From Myxococcales bacterium (GTDB taxonomy: Bacteria > Myxococcota_A > UBA9160 > SZUA-336), in contig JABSQV010000004.1 in assembly GCA_013215565.1 (NCBI GenBank), positions 223,252 to 287,251 on the forward strand: a DNA stretch of 64,000 nucleotides, given 5' to 3'. The notes under the pieces were generated by a model. It saw only the letters and a list, made by a program, of their open reading frames with translations. It made no database searches and had not been told where the DNA came from. Each line of letters opens with the position of its first letter. Positions within the stretch are counted from its first letter, which is position 1. The translations under genes were made by a program, and so were the position numbers. Positions 6,827 to 14,756 of the stretch are shown here, in pieces.

Positions 6827-8028
6827 TACCCGCCGGCGAGCACGGGCGCCGCGGGTTCGGGCGCCGGGCGCGCGGACCTGATCGCCGGCCGCTTGCGTCG
6901 CTCGTAGGTCGTGGTTCGCTCCCAGGGCGTGCGCCCGATGTCGCGAATCAACCTCTCGATCTCCTCGGGCTCGATGTGATCGCCGTGCTCGGAGCCCGCG
7001 GCCTGGCTGATCGACTCTTCCATCAGGGTTCCGCCGAAGTCGTTTGCGCCCGACATGAGCGCCACCTGGCCGAGCTTCTTGCCCATCTTCACCCAGGAAA
7101 TCTGGATATTGGTGATCCAAGGGCGCAGGAAGAGCCGGCTGATCGCAATCAGGCGCAGATCCTCGGGCATCGTGGCGCCCGGGCGACTGCCATCCTCGTT
7201 GAAGAGTTGGGTCTCGTGATGGATGAAGCCGAGAGGTACGAACTCCGTAAACCCCCCGGTCTGTTTCTGAATGCTCCGCAGAAGATCGAGGTGTCCGGCG
7301 ATATGGTGTGGCGACTCGATGTGTCCGTACATCAGCGTGGAACTCGAGCGCAGTCCGACTTCGTGCGCGGTCGTGACGATCTCGACCCAGCGGTCGGTCA
7401 TCAGCTTCCGGGGCGAGATGATCTTGCGAACTTCGTCATCGAGGATCTCGGCCGCCGTTCCCGGAATCGTCCCGAGCCCTTCGTCGCGCAGCATTGCGAG
7501 GTAGTCGCGAAGACTCATGCCGTCGGCCTTCTTAACAGCAAAGTGAATCTCCTCGGGCGAGAAGGCGTGGATGTGCAGATCGGGAAGCTCCGCCTTGATG
7601 GCGCGCAGCATGTCCCGGTACCAGAAGCCGTCCTTGTTCGGGTGAATGCCGCCCTGAATGCAGACCTCGGAGGCACCGCGCTCCCAGGCTTCGCGCGCAC
7701 GTGAAACTGTATCTTCGAGCGGGCGATCGTAGGCGTCGGGCTCGTGCTTGTGTCGAGCAAAGCCGCAGAACGAACATCCCACGTAGCAAATGTTCGTAGA
7801 GTTGATGTTTCTGCAGATCACGTAGGAAACCTCGTCGCCCACGTCTTCGGCGCGCGCCAGATCGGCGACGAGACAGAGCAACTGGAGATCCCGCCCCTCT
7901 GCGCCAAGCAGAGTGACTGCGTCTTCGCGGAGGAGTTCGGTGCCGGCGAGTGCCTTTTCGAGCGCAGCGCGCACGGCGTGCGTCGCGCCCACCAGAATTC
8001 GATCGGACAGGTTCATCGTGGTCATCAT
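6823..8028 (-). CDS. cofH: FO synthase subunit 2, CofH (radical SAM)
   Basis: A 401-residue radical SAM enzyme that joins a tyrosine-derived fragment to 5-amino-6-ribitylaminouracil in making FO (7,8-didemethyl-8-hydroxy-5-deazariboflavin), the chromophore of coenzyme F420. The 4Fe-4S motif CYVGCSFC gives cysteines 81, 85 and 88. Other CofH/MqnC-family marks are NINSTNIC before it, QGGIHP after it, and the C-terminal SWVKMG and GANDFGGTLMEE segments. CofG is immediately upstream with an ATGA overlap, so both subunits should be co-translated. MqnE/MqnC of menaquinone synthesis are relatives, but the pairing with CofG makes FO synthesis the better call. A proline-rich tail of about 25 residues is not conserved. 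Confidence 0.9.
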   Translation of the reverse strand: MMTTMNLSDRILVGATHAVRAALEKALAGTELLREDAVTLLGAEGRDLQLLCLVADLARAEDVGDEVSYVICRNINSTNICYVGCSFCGFARHKHEPDAYDRPLEDTVSRAREAWERGASEVCIQGGIHPNKDGFWYRDMLRAIKAELPDLHIHAFSPEEIHFAVKKADGMSLRDYLAMLRDEGLGTIPGTAAEILDDEVRKIISPRKLMTDRWVEIVTTAHEVGLRSSSTLMYGHIESPHHIAGHLDLLRSIQKQTGGFTEFVPLGFIHHETQLFNEDGSRPGATMPEDLRLIAISRLFLRPWITNIQISWVKMGKKLGQVALMSGANDFGGTLMEESISQAAGSEHGDHIEPEEIERLIRDIGRTPWERTTTYERRKRPAIRSARPAPEPAAPVLAGGY

Positions 8029-9236
8029 GACTCCTGGGAAAAAGCGCGGCCCGTAGGATACCCGTCTTCGTCGCAGTCGGACCGCAGGCGAGAGAGCATC
8101 TCAGGATCGAAGAACTCGGGTCGCTCACGCAAATACTCCGGATACACACAGAGTCGCTCGCGCAGACGGTAGCCAGCCGCCTCGGTTCGAACTGCGAGTT
8201 CGGCCAGCTCGGGCCATGGTGCTTCCGGGTTGATGAAGTCGATCGTGACGGGCGAGACCCCGCCCCAGTCATTGAGTCCCGACCGGGCCAGGAGTTCGAG
8301 CGAGGTGGGTGAAAGGTTGGGCGGCGCCTGGAGGTTCTGTGCCGGCCCGAAGATCAGGCGCGCCAGCGACACGGTTCCGGCCATGAGTTCGTCGGAGGGA
8401 GACGGTACATGCTCCATCCGGGTCCCGGGCTTCGGATGGAAGTTCTGGACGATCACCTCCTGAATATGCCCGTACTCGCGGTGCAGGGCCTCGATCGCGA
8501 AGAGCGTCTCGACGCGTTCTTCCGGTGTCTCGCCGATTCCGATCAGGATGCCGCTCGTAAACGGGATCTTCAGTTCCCCGGCGTCGCGCGTCATACGGAT
8601 GCGCCTCGCGGGATCCTTGTCGGGCGCCCAGTAGTGCGCCTGTCCCCTCTCGCGGAGCCGCGCACTCGTCGTCTCGAGCATAAGCCCCATGCTCGCGTTC
8701 CAGCGACGGAGTTCCGCGAGTTCCTCCGGGGTCATGATTCCCGCATTGGAATGCGGATAGATCCCCTCCTCGTAGGCCACGCGGCAGGCGTCGACGAGGT
8801 AGGCGGGCGTCGACGAGTAACCCTGCTTCGCGAGCCAGTCGCGGTAGCTCCGGTAGGCGATCTCGGGCTTGTCGCCCAGGCAAAAGAGCGCCTCTCTGCA
8901 GCCGGCCCGCAGGCCGTCCCGGACCGCGCTGCGTACCTCGTCCAGAAGATAGTTTCGAACCTCGGGCGATTTATGGCCCTTTGCAAAGGTGCAATAGGAG
9001 CAGCGGTTGCGGCACAGGTTGGTGAGCGGGATGAAGATGTTGCGTGAGACGGTGATCTCGGCTCCGTGTCCACGGATGCCGAGTTCGCGCGCAGCCTCCA
9101 TCAGCGGCTCGAGAATCTCGTGGGGCGCGTACTCGAGATGCTGCGCCACCTTCGTCGCCGACTCTCGGTCGAGCGGCTCGGCGTCTACCGCCTTCTTGAT
9201 GCGTTCCAGAAGTTCGTCGCGCTCGAGCGCGGTCAT
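8025..9236 (-). CDS. cofG: FO synthase subunit 1, CofG (radical SAM)
   Basis: A 403-residue radical SAM protein that completes FO formation with CofH. The cluster motif is CRNRCSYC (cysteines 75, 79 and 82) in the context NIFIPLTNLCRNRCSYCTF typical of CofG. ALFCLGDKPE and the MGLMLETTS segment follow, then NDWGGVSPVT near the C-terminus. Length fits a stand-alone CofG; actinobacteria fuse the two parts as FbiC. It begins the two-gene unit cofG-cofH. No cofC, cofD or cofE for later F420 steps occurs in the window, so they must lie elsewhere if F420 is made. Confidence 0.9.
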   Translation of the reverse strand: MTALERDELLERIKKAVDAEPLDRESATKVAQHLEYAPHEILEPLMEAARELGIRGHGAEITVSRNIFIPLTNLCRNRCSYCTFAKGHKSPEVRNYLLDEVRSAVRDGLRAGCREALFCLGDKPEIAYRSYRDWLAKQGYSSTPAYLVDACRVAYEEGIYPHSNAGIMTPEELAELRRWNASMGLMLETTSARLRERGQAHYWAPDKDPARRIRMTRDAGELKIPFTSGILIGIGETPEERVETLFAIEALHREYGHIQEVIVQNFHPKPGTRMEHVPSPSDELMAGTVSLARLIFGPAQNLQAPPNLSPTSLELLARSGLNDWGGVSPVTIDFINPEAPWPELAELAVRTEAAGYRLRERLCVYPEYLRERPEFFDPEMLSRLRSDCDEDGYPTGRAFSQES

Positions 9237-9328
9237 CGGGAATCCCTCGGGCCGATGGCCATGAAAGGCGCCATGCTAGCACCTGACGCTTGGCCTGCGG
9301 AAGCAGCACCCGGCACACGCCCCACGGG

Positions 9329-10210
9329 TCAGCTCGCGACCTCCTCGTAGCTCGGAGCCGCGAAGGCGAGGCGCTTTCGCATGATCCCGACGGCGTGGGG
9401 GTCGGAATCGATCAAAATGAAGTTCCGATCGCACTGCGCGGCTGCCTCTCCGAGCGTCCCGCTCCCGGCAAAGCAGTCAAGCACCAGGTCTCCCGGATCC
9501 GAGTGGACACGAACGATCCTGCGCAGGATGCCGAGCGGCTTCTGCGTCGGGAACCCGGTTCGCTCCTTTCCCTGCGTGGGCACGATGGTGTGCCACCAGA
9601 CGTCGGTCGGGGTCTTTCCGCGCGCGGCCTTCTCCGCACCGACGAGGCCCGGCGCCAGGTAGGGAATCCGATCGATCTCGTCGTAATGAAAGGTGTAGGT
9701 CCGCGGATCCTTTACGTACCAGAGGATGTTGTCGTGCTTCGCGGGCCAGCGGCGCTTGCTGCGCCCCCCGTAGTCGTACGCCCAGATGACTTCGTTAATG
9801 AAGCACTCGCGCCCAAAGATCGAATCGCAGAGCAGCTTGCAGTAGTGCACCTCGCGGTAGTCGAGGTGCAGGAACATCGATCCGGTCAGCGACAGCACCC
9901 GGTGCAGCTCGCGCACGCGCGGTTCGAGAAACGCGGCCAGGTCGTCGAAGTGGTCGTTAAAGCCGTGGCTTCCGAGGACTTCCGTGCGATAGCGCCGGCC
10001 AGCGAAACCCGTCCGGTCCCCCCGTTCTTCGTCACGGACCGTACGAATCCTCGTGTGGCGCTGAACGCGGCCGGTGTTGAAAGGCGGATCGGTGTAGACC
10101 AGCGCGACCGACTCGGTCGCGATCGAGGGCAGCACCTCGAGGTTGTCGGCGAGTATGATCCGATTCACTGAAGGCGACTCCGGCCGAGGTTCGCGGCTTC
10201 TTTCCGGCAT
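9329..10210 (-). CDS. solitary DNA methyltransferase, beta-class N6-adenine/N4-cytosine type
   Basis: A 293-residue DNA methyltransferase. The catalytic motif DPPFNTG (41-47) comes before the SAM-binding motif FAGSGT (247-252), the order of the beta class shared with Mod subunits and CcrM. The central VIWAYDYGG...RRWPAKHDNIL and FPTQKP stretches are typical of this class. No restriction endonuclease, specificity subunit or Vsr gene lies next to it, so it looks like an orphan modification enzyme that could have a regulatory role. The target sequence cannot be read from the protein. It is divergent from the HAD gene with a 17-bp gap and downstream of nothing in the same direction. Confidence 0.85.
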   Translation of the reverse strand: MPERSREPRPESPSVNRIILADNLEVLPSIATESVALVYTDPPFNTGRVQRHTRIRTVRDEERGDRTGFAGRRYRTEVLGSHGFNDHFDDLAAFLEPRVRELHRVLSLTGSMFLHLDYREVHYCKLLCDSIFGRECFINEVIWAYDYGGRSKRRWPAKHDNILWYVKDPRTYTFHYDEIDRIPYLAPGLVGAEKAARGKTPTDVWWHTIVPTQGKERTGFPTQKPLGILRRIVRVHSDPGDLVLDCFAGSGTLGEAAAQCDRNFILIDSDPHAVGIMRKRLAFAAPSYEEVAS

Positions 10211-10213
10211 CGC

Positions 10214-10219
10214 TATTCT
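10214..10219 (+). promoter_or_regulatory. candidate -10 box (TATTCT), leaderless type
   Basis: TATTCT lies 8 nt before the ATG at 10228. Its complement falls just upstream of the divergent methyltransferase start, so both genes must share this 17-bp gap for initiation signals. Confidence 0.4.
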
Positions 10220-10227
10220 GCCCGCAG

Positions 10228-10986
10228 ATGCCGATTCGGGCCATCCTCTTCGACCTCTTCGACACGCTGGTCGACCTCGAGATGGAAGCGCTTCCCGAAG
10301 TCACGATCAACGGGGCACGGGTGAGGTCTACGTACGGAATCCTGCACCGGGTCCTCGCCGACCTTGCCAGCATCGGCTTCGACGACTTCGCACTCCGTCT
10401 TCGCGAGGTGGACCGGGAAGGCGCGCGGCTCCAGCGAGAGGGCCGCGAATACCCGACCCTCGAACGCTTCGGCGAGCTGGTCCGGAGGCTCGGGATCGAC
10501 GACCCGCTGCTTCCCGCGCGGCTCACCGAGGCACACATGGGGCAGATCGTACGCTGTGCGCGCTACCAGCCCGAGCATCCGGGGATCTTGAGCAGACTCC
10601 GCAAGCGCTACGTGATCGGGATCTGTTCCAACTTCAGTCACACGCCGACGGCCGTGCACACGCTCGAGCAGGCCGGGCTGCTGCCTCACCTGGATGCGAT
10701 CGTGATCTCCGAGGAAGCGGGCTGGCGCAAACCGAGGCCCGAGATCTTTCTCGAGGCGCTGCGTCGCCTCGACGTGGCACCGGGCGAGAGCGTCCACGTC
10801 GGCGACCGACTCGACGCCGACGTCGCAGGCGCGGCGGCGCTTGGGATGCGCACCGTGTGGCTGACGCGCCGGGTGGCAGATCCCGAAGCCCGGCTCGAAG
10901 CGCACGCGGGCCTCCCCCCCGCCGCTGTGATCGGAGACCTCGCCGCGCTGCCCGAGTTGCTCGCAAGAGAACCCGACTGGGGCTGA
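10228..10986 (+). CDS. HAD-superfamily hydrolase
   Basis: A 252-residue HAD-IA type hydrolase with a helical cap (about 16-100). Motif I is FDLFDTLVD with nucleophile Asp9; the +2 position, usually the acid/base Asp in phosphatases, is Phe11, which is more like dehalogenase-type or non-phosphatase members. Motif II is ICSN, motif III the lysine in GWRKPRPEIF and motif IV VGDRLDAD. The last motifs match the phosphoglycolate phosphatase/YjjG group. Substrate unknown. It is followed directly by a decayed alpha/beta-hydrolase fragment. Confidence 0.8.
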   Translation: MPIRAILFDLFDTLVDLEMEALPEVTINGARVRSTYGILHRVLADLASIGFDDFALRLREVDREGARLQREGREYPTLERFGELVRRLGIDDPLLPARLTEAHMGQIVRCARYQPEHPGILSRLRKRYVIGICSNFSHTPTAVHTLEQAGLLPHLDAIVISEEAGWRKPRPEIFLEALRRLDVAPGESVHVGDRLDADVAGAAALGMRTVWLTRRVADPEARLEAHAGLPPAAVIGDLAALPELLAREPDWG

Positions 10987-11013
10987 TGCCGCGCGCGGGC
11001 CGGACCGCGGCCG

Positions 11014-11363
11014 CTGGTCGGCCGGAGCCTGGGCGGCATGGCGGCCCGGGAGCTGGCGCTGTTCGCGCCGGAGCGGGTGCGCCGACGGCTGCCGGTCCCG
11101 ACGACCGGATCCGGGCCTCGCTGGCGGAAAGGGCCCGGGCCGACCGGCTGGCGAGCCTGCGCGTCCAAACCCGCGTGGTCGCGGGGGGGGGCGAGGACCG
11201 GCTCAGGCCGCGATTGCGCTCGGAGACCCTGGCCCGGACGATCCCGCGCGCACGTCTGGCGACCATTCCGGGACCCGGTCACCTTCCCTATCTTGAGTCG
11301 CCGGGGCGTTTCGCTGAACCGGTGCTGGCGTTCCTGGAAGAACGCGGAGTCGAAGCGTCCTGA
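11014..11363 (+). pseudogene. alpha/beta-hydrolase remnant, truncated and frameshifted
   Basis: Two pieces of an alpha/beta-hydrolase lie in different frames. The first (11014-about 11085) encodes the nucleophile elbow LVGRSLGGMAARELALFAPERV. The second (about 11100-11363) encodes a typical C-terminus with VVAGGGEDR and the catalytic-histidine segment IPGPGHLPYLESP. The N-terminal half and the roughly 150 residues normally between elbow and C-terminus are missing. A run of nine G (11183-11191) lies in the second piece. With an N-terminal truncation, internal deletion and frameshift it cannot encode a working enzyme. Confidence 0.75.
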
Positions 11364-11386
11364 GCAGCAGTACGGGGGAACACGGA

Positions 11387-12580
11387 ATGTCCGAGCAGTT
11401 CGAGGCGATCGTCGCGCGAGAGAAGCGGCTCTATGCCCCCACGGCACGGCGCTGGCCGCTCGCCCTCTCCCGGGGAGCGGGCTCCCGGGTCTGGGACCTT
11501 GACGGCAAGGCCTACATCGACCTCACCGCCGGCTGGGGCGTGAATGCGATCGGGCACTGCCATCCGCGGATGGTGAGCGCGATCCAGGACCAGTGTCGGA
11601 CGCTGATGCAGACGACCAACATCGTTTACACCGAGGCCCAACTCGACCTCGCGGAACGACTCGACCGGATCGCGCCTGACCCGATCCACCGCTCGTTTCT
11701 GGTCTCGAGCGGGACCGAGGCGAACGAGGGCGCGCTCAAGCTGGCCCACGCCGCCACCGGGCGCAGTCGCTTCGTGGCCGCACTCGGGAGTTTTCACGGA
11801 CGCTCGCTCGGAGCGATCGGGCTGCTGGGGCAGGAAAAGCACCGTGCCCGCTGGCGCGCGATCGCGCGCGAAGCCGACTTCGTCCCGTACGGCGACCTCG
11901 CCGCTGCCGAGGGCGCGATCGACGAGCGGGTCGCGGCCATGATCGTCGAGCCGATCCAGGGAGAGGGGGGCGTGAACGTCCCGCCTCCCGACTACCTGGC
12001 CGGCCTGCGACGCGCCTGTCACGCAGCCGGCGCGCTCTTGATTCTCGACGAGGTGCAGACCGGAATCGGGCGCACCGGCCGCTGGCTCGCGCTGGAGCAC
12101 TCGGGCGTCGTTCCCGACATCCTCACGCTCGGCAAGGGTCTCGGCGGTGGCATGCCGATCGCCGGCTTCATGGCGACCGACGCGGTGATGGACACCATGC
12201 AGCCGGGCGATCACGGGGGAACCTACGCGGGGAACCTCGTCACCTGCCGCGCCGCGGACACGGTGCTCCAGGTGATCGAGGAAGAGGACCTCGTCAGGCG
12301 GGCCGAGCGGCTGGGCAGCCAGACCCGCGCGCGACTCGAGCGGCTGGTGGAACGCGGAGCCGGGCGCGCGGCCGGGGTCCGCGGCCGGGGCCTGCTGCTC
12401 GGACTGGTCTTCGAGCAGCCCGAGGAGGCCGCGCATTTGCACGCTGCCTGCCGCGAGCGCGGCGTGCTCGTGAGCCTGACCGCGGAGCGGGTCCTGCGAC
12501 TCTTCCCCGCGCTCAACATTCCCGAGAGCGAACTCGACCAGGCGCTCGAGATTCTCGAAGACCTCGTCGGGAGCGCCTGA
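11387..12580 (+). CDS. class III PLP aminotransferase, acetylornithine aminotransferase-like
   Basis: A 397-residue fold-type I aminotransferase of the ArgD group, which exchanges the terminal amino group of acetylornithine or related omega-amino acids with 2-oxoglutarate. Marks include SSGTEANEGALKLA (phosphate-binding), SFHGRSLGA, EPIQGEGGV, LILDEVQTGIGRTG with the PLP-contacting Asp, and TLGKGLGGGMPI with the Schiff-base lysine. Length fits ArgD. GGGGGAA precedes the ATG. No other arginine gene is nearby, so 4-aminobutyrate or succinylornithine cannot be excluded as the substrate. The YceI lipoprotein gene follows after 17 bp. Confidence 0.8.
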   Translation: MSEQFEAIVAREKRLYAPTARRWPLALSRGAGSRVWDLDGKAYIDLTAGWGVNAIGHCHPRMVSAIQDQCRTLMQTTNIVYTEAQLDLAERLDRIAPDPIHRSFLVSSGTEANEGALKLAHAATGRSRFVAALGSFHGRSLGAIGLLGQEKHRARWRAIAREADFVPYGDLAAAEGAIDERVAAMIVEPIQGEGGVNVPPPDYLAGLRRACHAAGALLILDEVQTGIGRTGRWLALEHSGVVPDILTLGKGLGGGMPIAGFMATDAVMDTMQPGDHGGTYAGNLVTCRAADTVLQVIEEEDLVRRAERLGSQTRARLERLVERGAGRAAGVRGRGLLLGLVFEQPEEAAHLHAACRERGVLVSLTAERVLRLFPALNIPESELDQALEILEDLVGSA

Positions 12581-12597
12581 CGCGCGAACCGAGCCCG

Positions 12598-13269
12598 ATG
12601 TGCTCCCGCGGGAACCGCGCTTCGCGCGCCGCGGCTGCGCTTCGCGGCGCCGCCGCGATGGCACTCGGGGTCGCCGCCTGCGGTCTCGAACCGGCTCCGG
12701 CCGGCCCGCCCCCGCTGCCCCACGAGCTGCAACTGGTCGCGCCGGAGTCGCGGCTGCGCTTCGTGGCGATTCAAGACGACGAACACGCGGTCTCGGGCTC
12801 GCTGCGCCCGCTCTCGGGATCTCTAGACACGGCGCACCGGACTGCCTGGATCGAACTGGCGCTGGCGACGGTCGCCACCGGAGACTCCGAGCGAGACGAG
12901 AACATCCGCAAACACTTCTTCGACAGTGAGAAGTTCCCGAGCGCCAGGCTGGTCGTCACGGCGGCCGAGACCATACGCGGGCCCGCAGACGGCTCCGCCC
13001 CGCCCGCGATCGGGGAACCCCTCGAGGTCGACGTCCAGGCCGAACTCGAGCTTCGAGGCGGACGCTACCCGATCGAAGCCGAGCTCCGCATCACGCGCGA
13101 AGCCCCGGGACGGGTGCGCGTGACGACGCGGGCACCGTTTCTGCTCTCCGCGGAGGCGACGGGCCTCACCGCCCGGTTCACGCTGCTCGAGGTCGTCGGG
13201 CGGATCGGAGCGCTCTCGCGGGTGGTGCCGGTCGAGGTCGATCTGGTGTTCGAGGCCCCGGCGTCCTAG
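12598..13269 (+). CDS. YceI-family lipoprotein
   Basis: A 223-residue protein with an N-terminal signal ending in the lipobox VAAC (cysteine near residue 28) and a YceI-like lipocalin barrel from about 45 to 220. Diagnostic pieces are LRFVAIQD, the RDENIRKHFFDSEKFPSARL stretch (the conserved 'F(D/N)..(K/R)FP' motif of YceI) and the C-terminal EVDLVFEA strand. YceI barrels bind isoprenoid or lipid-like ligands in the periplasm. Being lipidated, this copy should be anchored to a membrane. It probably shares a transcript with the aminotransferase. Confidence 0.8.
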   Translation: MCSRGNRASRAAAALRGAAAMALGVAACGLEPAPAGPPPLPHELQLVAPESRLRFVAIQDDEHAVSGSLRPLSGSLDTAHRTAWIELALATVATGDSERDENIRKHFFDSEKFPSARLVVTAAETIRGPADGSAPPAIGEPLEVDVQAELELRGGRYPIEAELRITREAPGRVRVTTRAPFLLSAEATGLTARFTLLEVVGRIGALSRVVPVEVDLVFEAPAS

Positions 13270-13276
13270 CGGTCGG

Positions 13277-13993
13277 CTAGCGCAGCTTCACGCCATGCCA
13301 GGGGCAGAAGGCCCAGCTCGCCTCGAGCCGCTCGCCGCCTTCGGGGCAAATCCGGGGGCCCACCACCGAGGTCAGGGGGCTTCTCCAGCGGAGATCCAGG
13401 GTCTCATCCTCTTTTTGCGGACCGAGCCGGTAGCGGGCATCCAGCACCCCGGGCTCGCTGCTGTCGAAGCGCGGCTTGCCGTCATCCGACAGGTTCGGAA
13501 ACAGGAAGATTCGAACCTGGCCCCCGAGCGGACCGAGCGCGAACCGAAGCACGTAGGTGAGTTCACGGAGCATGTTGGCCAGCTCGGGATTGACGCGGCC
13601 GACGAGAGGCTCGACCGGCTGGCCCGCCACCAGGATGTGGATCCGCTCCAGCATCTCTAGGTGGTCCTGGCCCGTGATCGAGCCGGTTTTCGCGATCTCG
13701 GTGTCCAGTCCCGCCAGGATCACGTAGGCCTCGGTCAGGACCCCGGCGCGCCGCACCTCGGCCTGACTCTGCCCGGCCTCCCGCGCAGCCGCCCGCCAGT
13801 ACTCGGCCGGCAGCCACCAGAAGCTGATCAGGCGGCTATCCCGCTGCTCCTTGCGCAGCGATTCTCCCTGAATCGCCGCCGTCGTTGGCGCGCCGGCGGA
13901 TGCCGGGCGCACACCGCCCGCCGCGAGAATTGCAGCTACGAGGATTGCGGCGGCGACGCGGCCGCTTGCAGAGCGGGCGGGCTTCGAGGGCAT
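13277..13993 (-). CDS. secreted protein of unknown function
   Basis: A protein of about 238 residues with a clear signal peptide (positive start, hydrophobic stretch about 11-25, cleavage near ASAG). The mature part has SFWWLPAEYW near its start, a helical middle and beta-rich C-terminal strands (QVRIFLFPN, LDLRWRSPL), ending with PRICPEGGERLEASWAFCPWHGVKL, where two CP motifs could form a metal or disulfide site. No family was recognised. The ATG at 13993 fits the signal peptide better than the GTG at 14029 next to the upstream stop. It is the last gene behind the TPP enzyme. Confidence 0.65.
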   Translation of the reverse strand: MPSKPARSASGRVAAAILVAAILAAGGVRPASAGAPTTAAIQGESLRKEQRDSRLISFWWLPAEYWRAAAREAGQSQAEVRRAGVLTEAYVILAGLDTEIAKTGSITGQDHLEMLERIHILVAGQPVEPLVGRVNPELANMLRELTYVLRFALGPLGGQVRIFLFPNLSDDGKPRFDSSEPGVLDARYRLGPQKEDETLDLRWRSPLTSVVGPRICPEGGERLEASWAFCPWHGVKLR

Positions 13994-14004
13994 CGGCTGC
14001 CCAG

Positions 14005-14010
14005 AGGATA
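14005..14010 (-). promoter_or_regulatory. candidate -10 box (TATCCT)
   Basis: TATCCT lies 11 nt upstream of the ATG at 13993 on the minus strand. It could give this gene its own short-leader transcript in addition to read-through. Confidence 0.3.
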
Positions 14011-14029
14011 GCGGGCCGCGGGCCTCCAC

Positions 14030-14752
14030 TCACGGCACCGCGCGCATCCGGGCAAGCTCGGCCCGGTAGGCTGCGACCGGGTCCGGCGTTTCCGGGAGCC
14101 GCTTCATCCAACCGCGAACCGTATCGGCCAGCAATGGCCGGACCTCACCGCGCAGCGCGCGCAGGGCGGGAACCCGCGCCTCGTCCGGATCTCCGCGCGC
14201 GTATCCGAAACAGAGGTCCCGGCGGCTGCGCGGAGGCAGGACCAGCGTCAGTTCCAGGGCCAGTCCGCGCGGGGCGACGGTTTCGGGGACGCGCGAGCGA
14301 ACCCCGACCCCGAGATCAGCCAGCACCCGCAGCCCGTCCACGTCGCGCCGCTCGGCACCGCCGGGCGCGGAAGCGTACGCCTCACCGGCGACGTCCCAGA
14401 TTTCCGTGTACTCGACCGGAAGCAATTCCTCGCCCCGGTTCTCGAGCCGGACCAGGCCGAGCAGCAGCGGGCGCGCGGCTTCTGGTGCGAAGACGAGGTG
14501 GAGCACGCGCAGGGTCCCGCGCTCGAGGTACCGGCGTACCTGAGCGATCCCGCACGCGGTCGAATCGGGCGCCGCGGTCCGCAGCAGGCTTCCGTGACAG
14601 ATGAGGAGCGCATCGATGCGGCCCCCGGCAAACTCCACGCGAGCATTCTCGGCGACGCCCCGGCACACCGCGTTGGCGATCGGATGCGGGCCCGGCGCGG
14701 GGTGCGCGCTGCACGGGCCCCAGGCCTCATCGGCCAGCGTCGCTGGACCCAT
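14030..14752 (-). CDS. uncharacterised protein downstream of TPP enzyme
   Basis: A 240-residue protein of no recognised family. It contains two cysteines near the N-terminus (GPCSAH, NAVCRG), a beta-rich core (ARVEFAGGRIDALLICHGSLL; LRVLHLVFAPEA; LLLGLVRLENRGEEL) and a charged C-terminus with WMKRLPETPDP. No signal peptide or membrane segment is clear. The strand pattern suggests an immunoglobulin-like or jelly-roll sandwich, but this is only a guess from alternation of hydrophobic residues. It starts 4 nt after the TPP enzyme stop and so should share its transcript. Confidence 0.6.
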   Translation of the reverse strand: MGPATLADEAWGPCSAHPAPGPHPIANAVCRGVAENARVEFAGGRIDALLICHGSLLRTAAPDSTACGIAQVRRYLERGTLRVLHLVFAPEAARPLLLGLVRLENRGEELLPVEYTEIWDVAGEAYASAPGGAERRDVDGLRVLADLGVGVRSRVPETVAPRGLALELTLVLPPRSRRDLCFGYARGDPDEARVPALRALRGEVRPLLADTVRGWMKRLPETPDPVAAYRAELARMRAVP

Positions 14753-14756
14753 CCGG

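Noticed and set aside
5441..7120. 559-codon minus-strand open frame across dnaA and the cofH end
   Set aside because: It is antisense to dnaA with low-complexity, charged translation; dnaA and cofH explain the region fully.
9290..10171. 293-codon plus-strand open frame antisense to the methyltransferase
   Set aside because: The methyltransferase on the other strand has clear catalytic motifs; the plus-strand translation has none.
11183..11191. Nine-G run as a phase-variation switch
   Set aside because: It lies in a gene remnant that is already truncated and internally deleted, so switching the frame would not restore a product.
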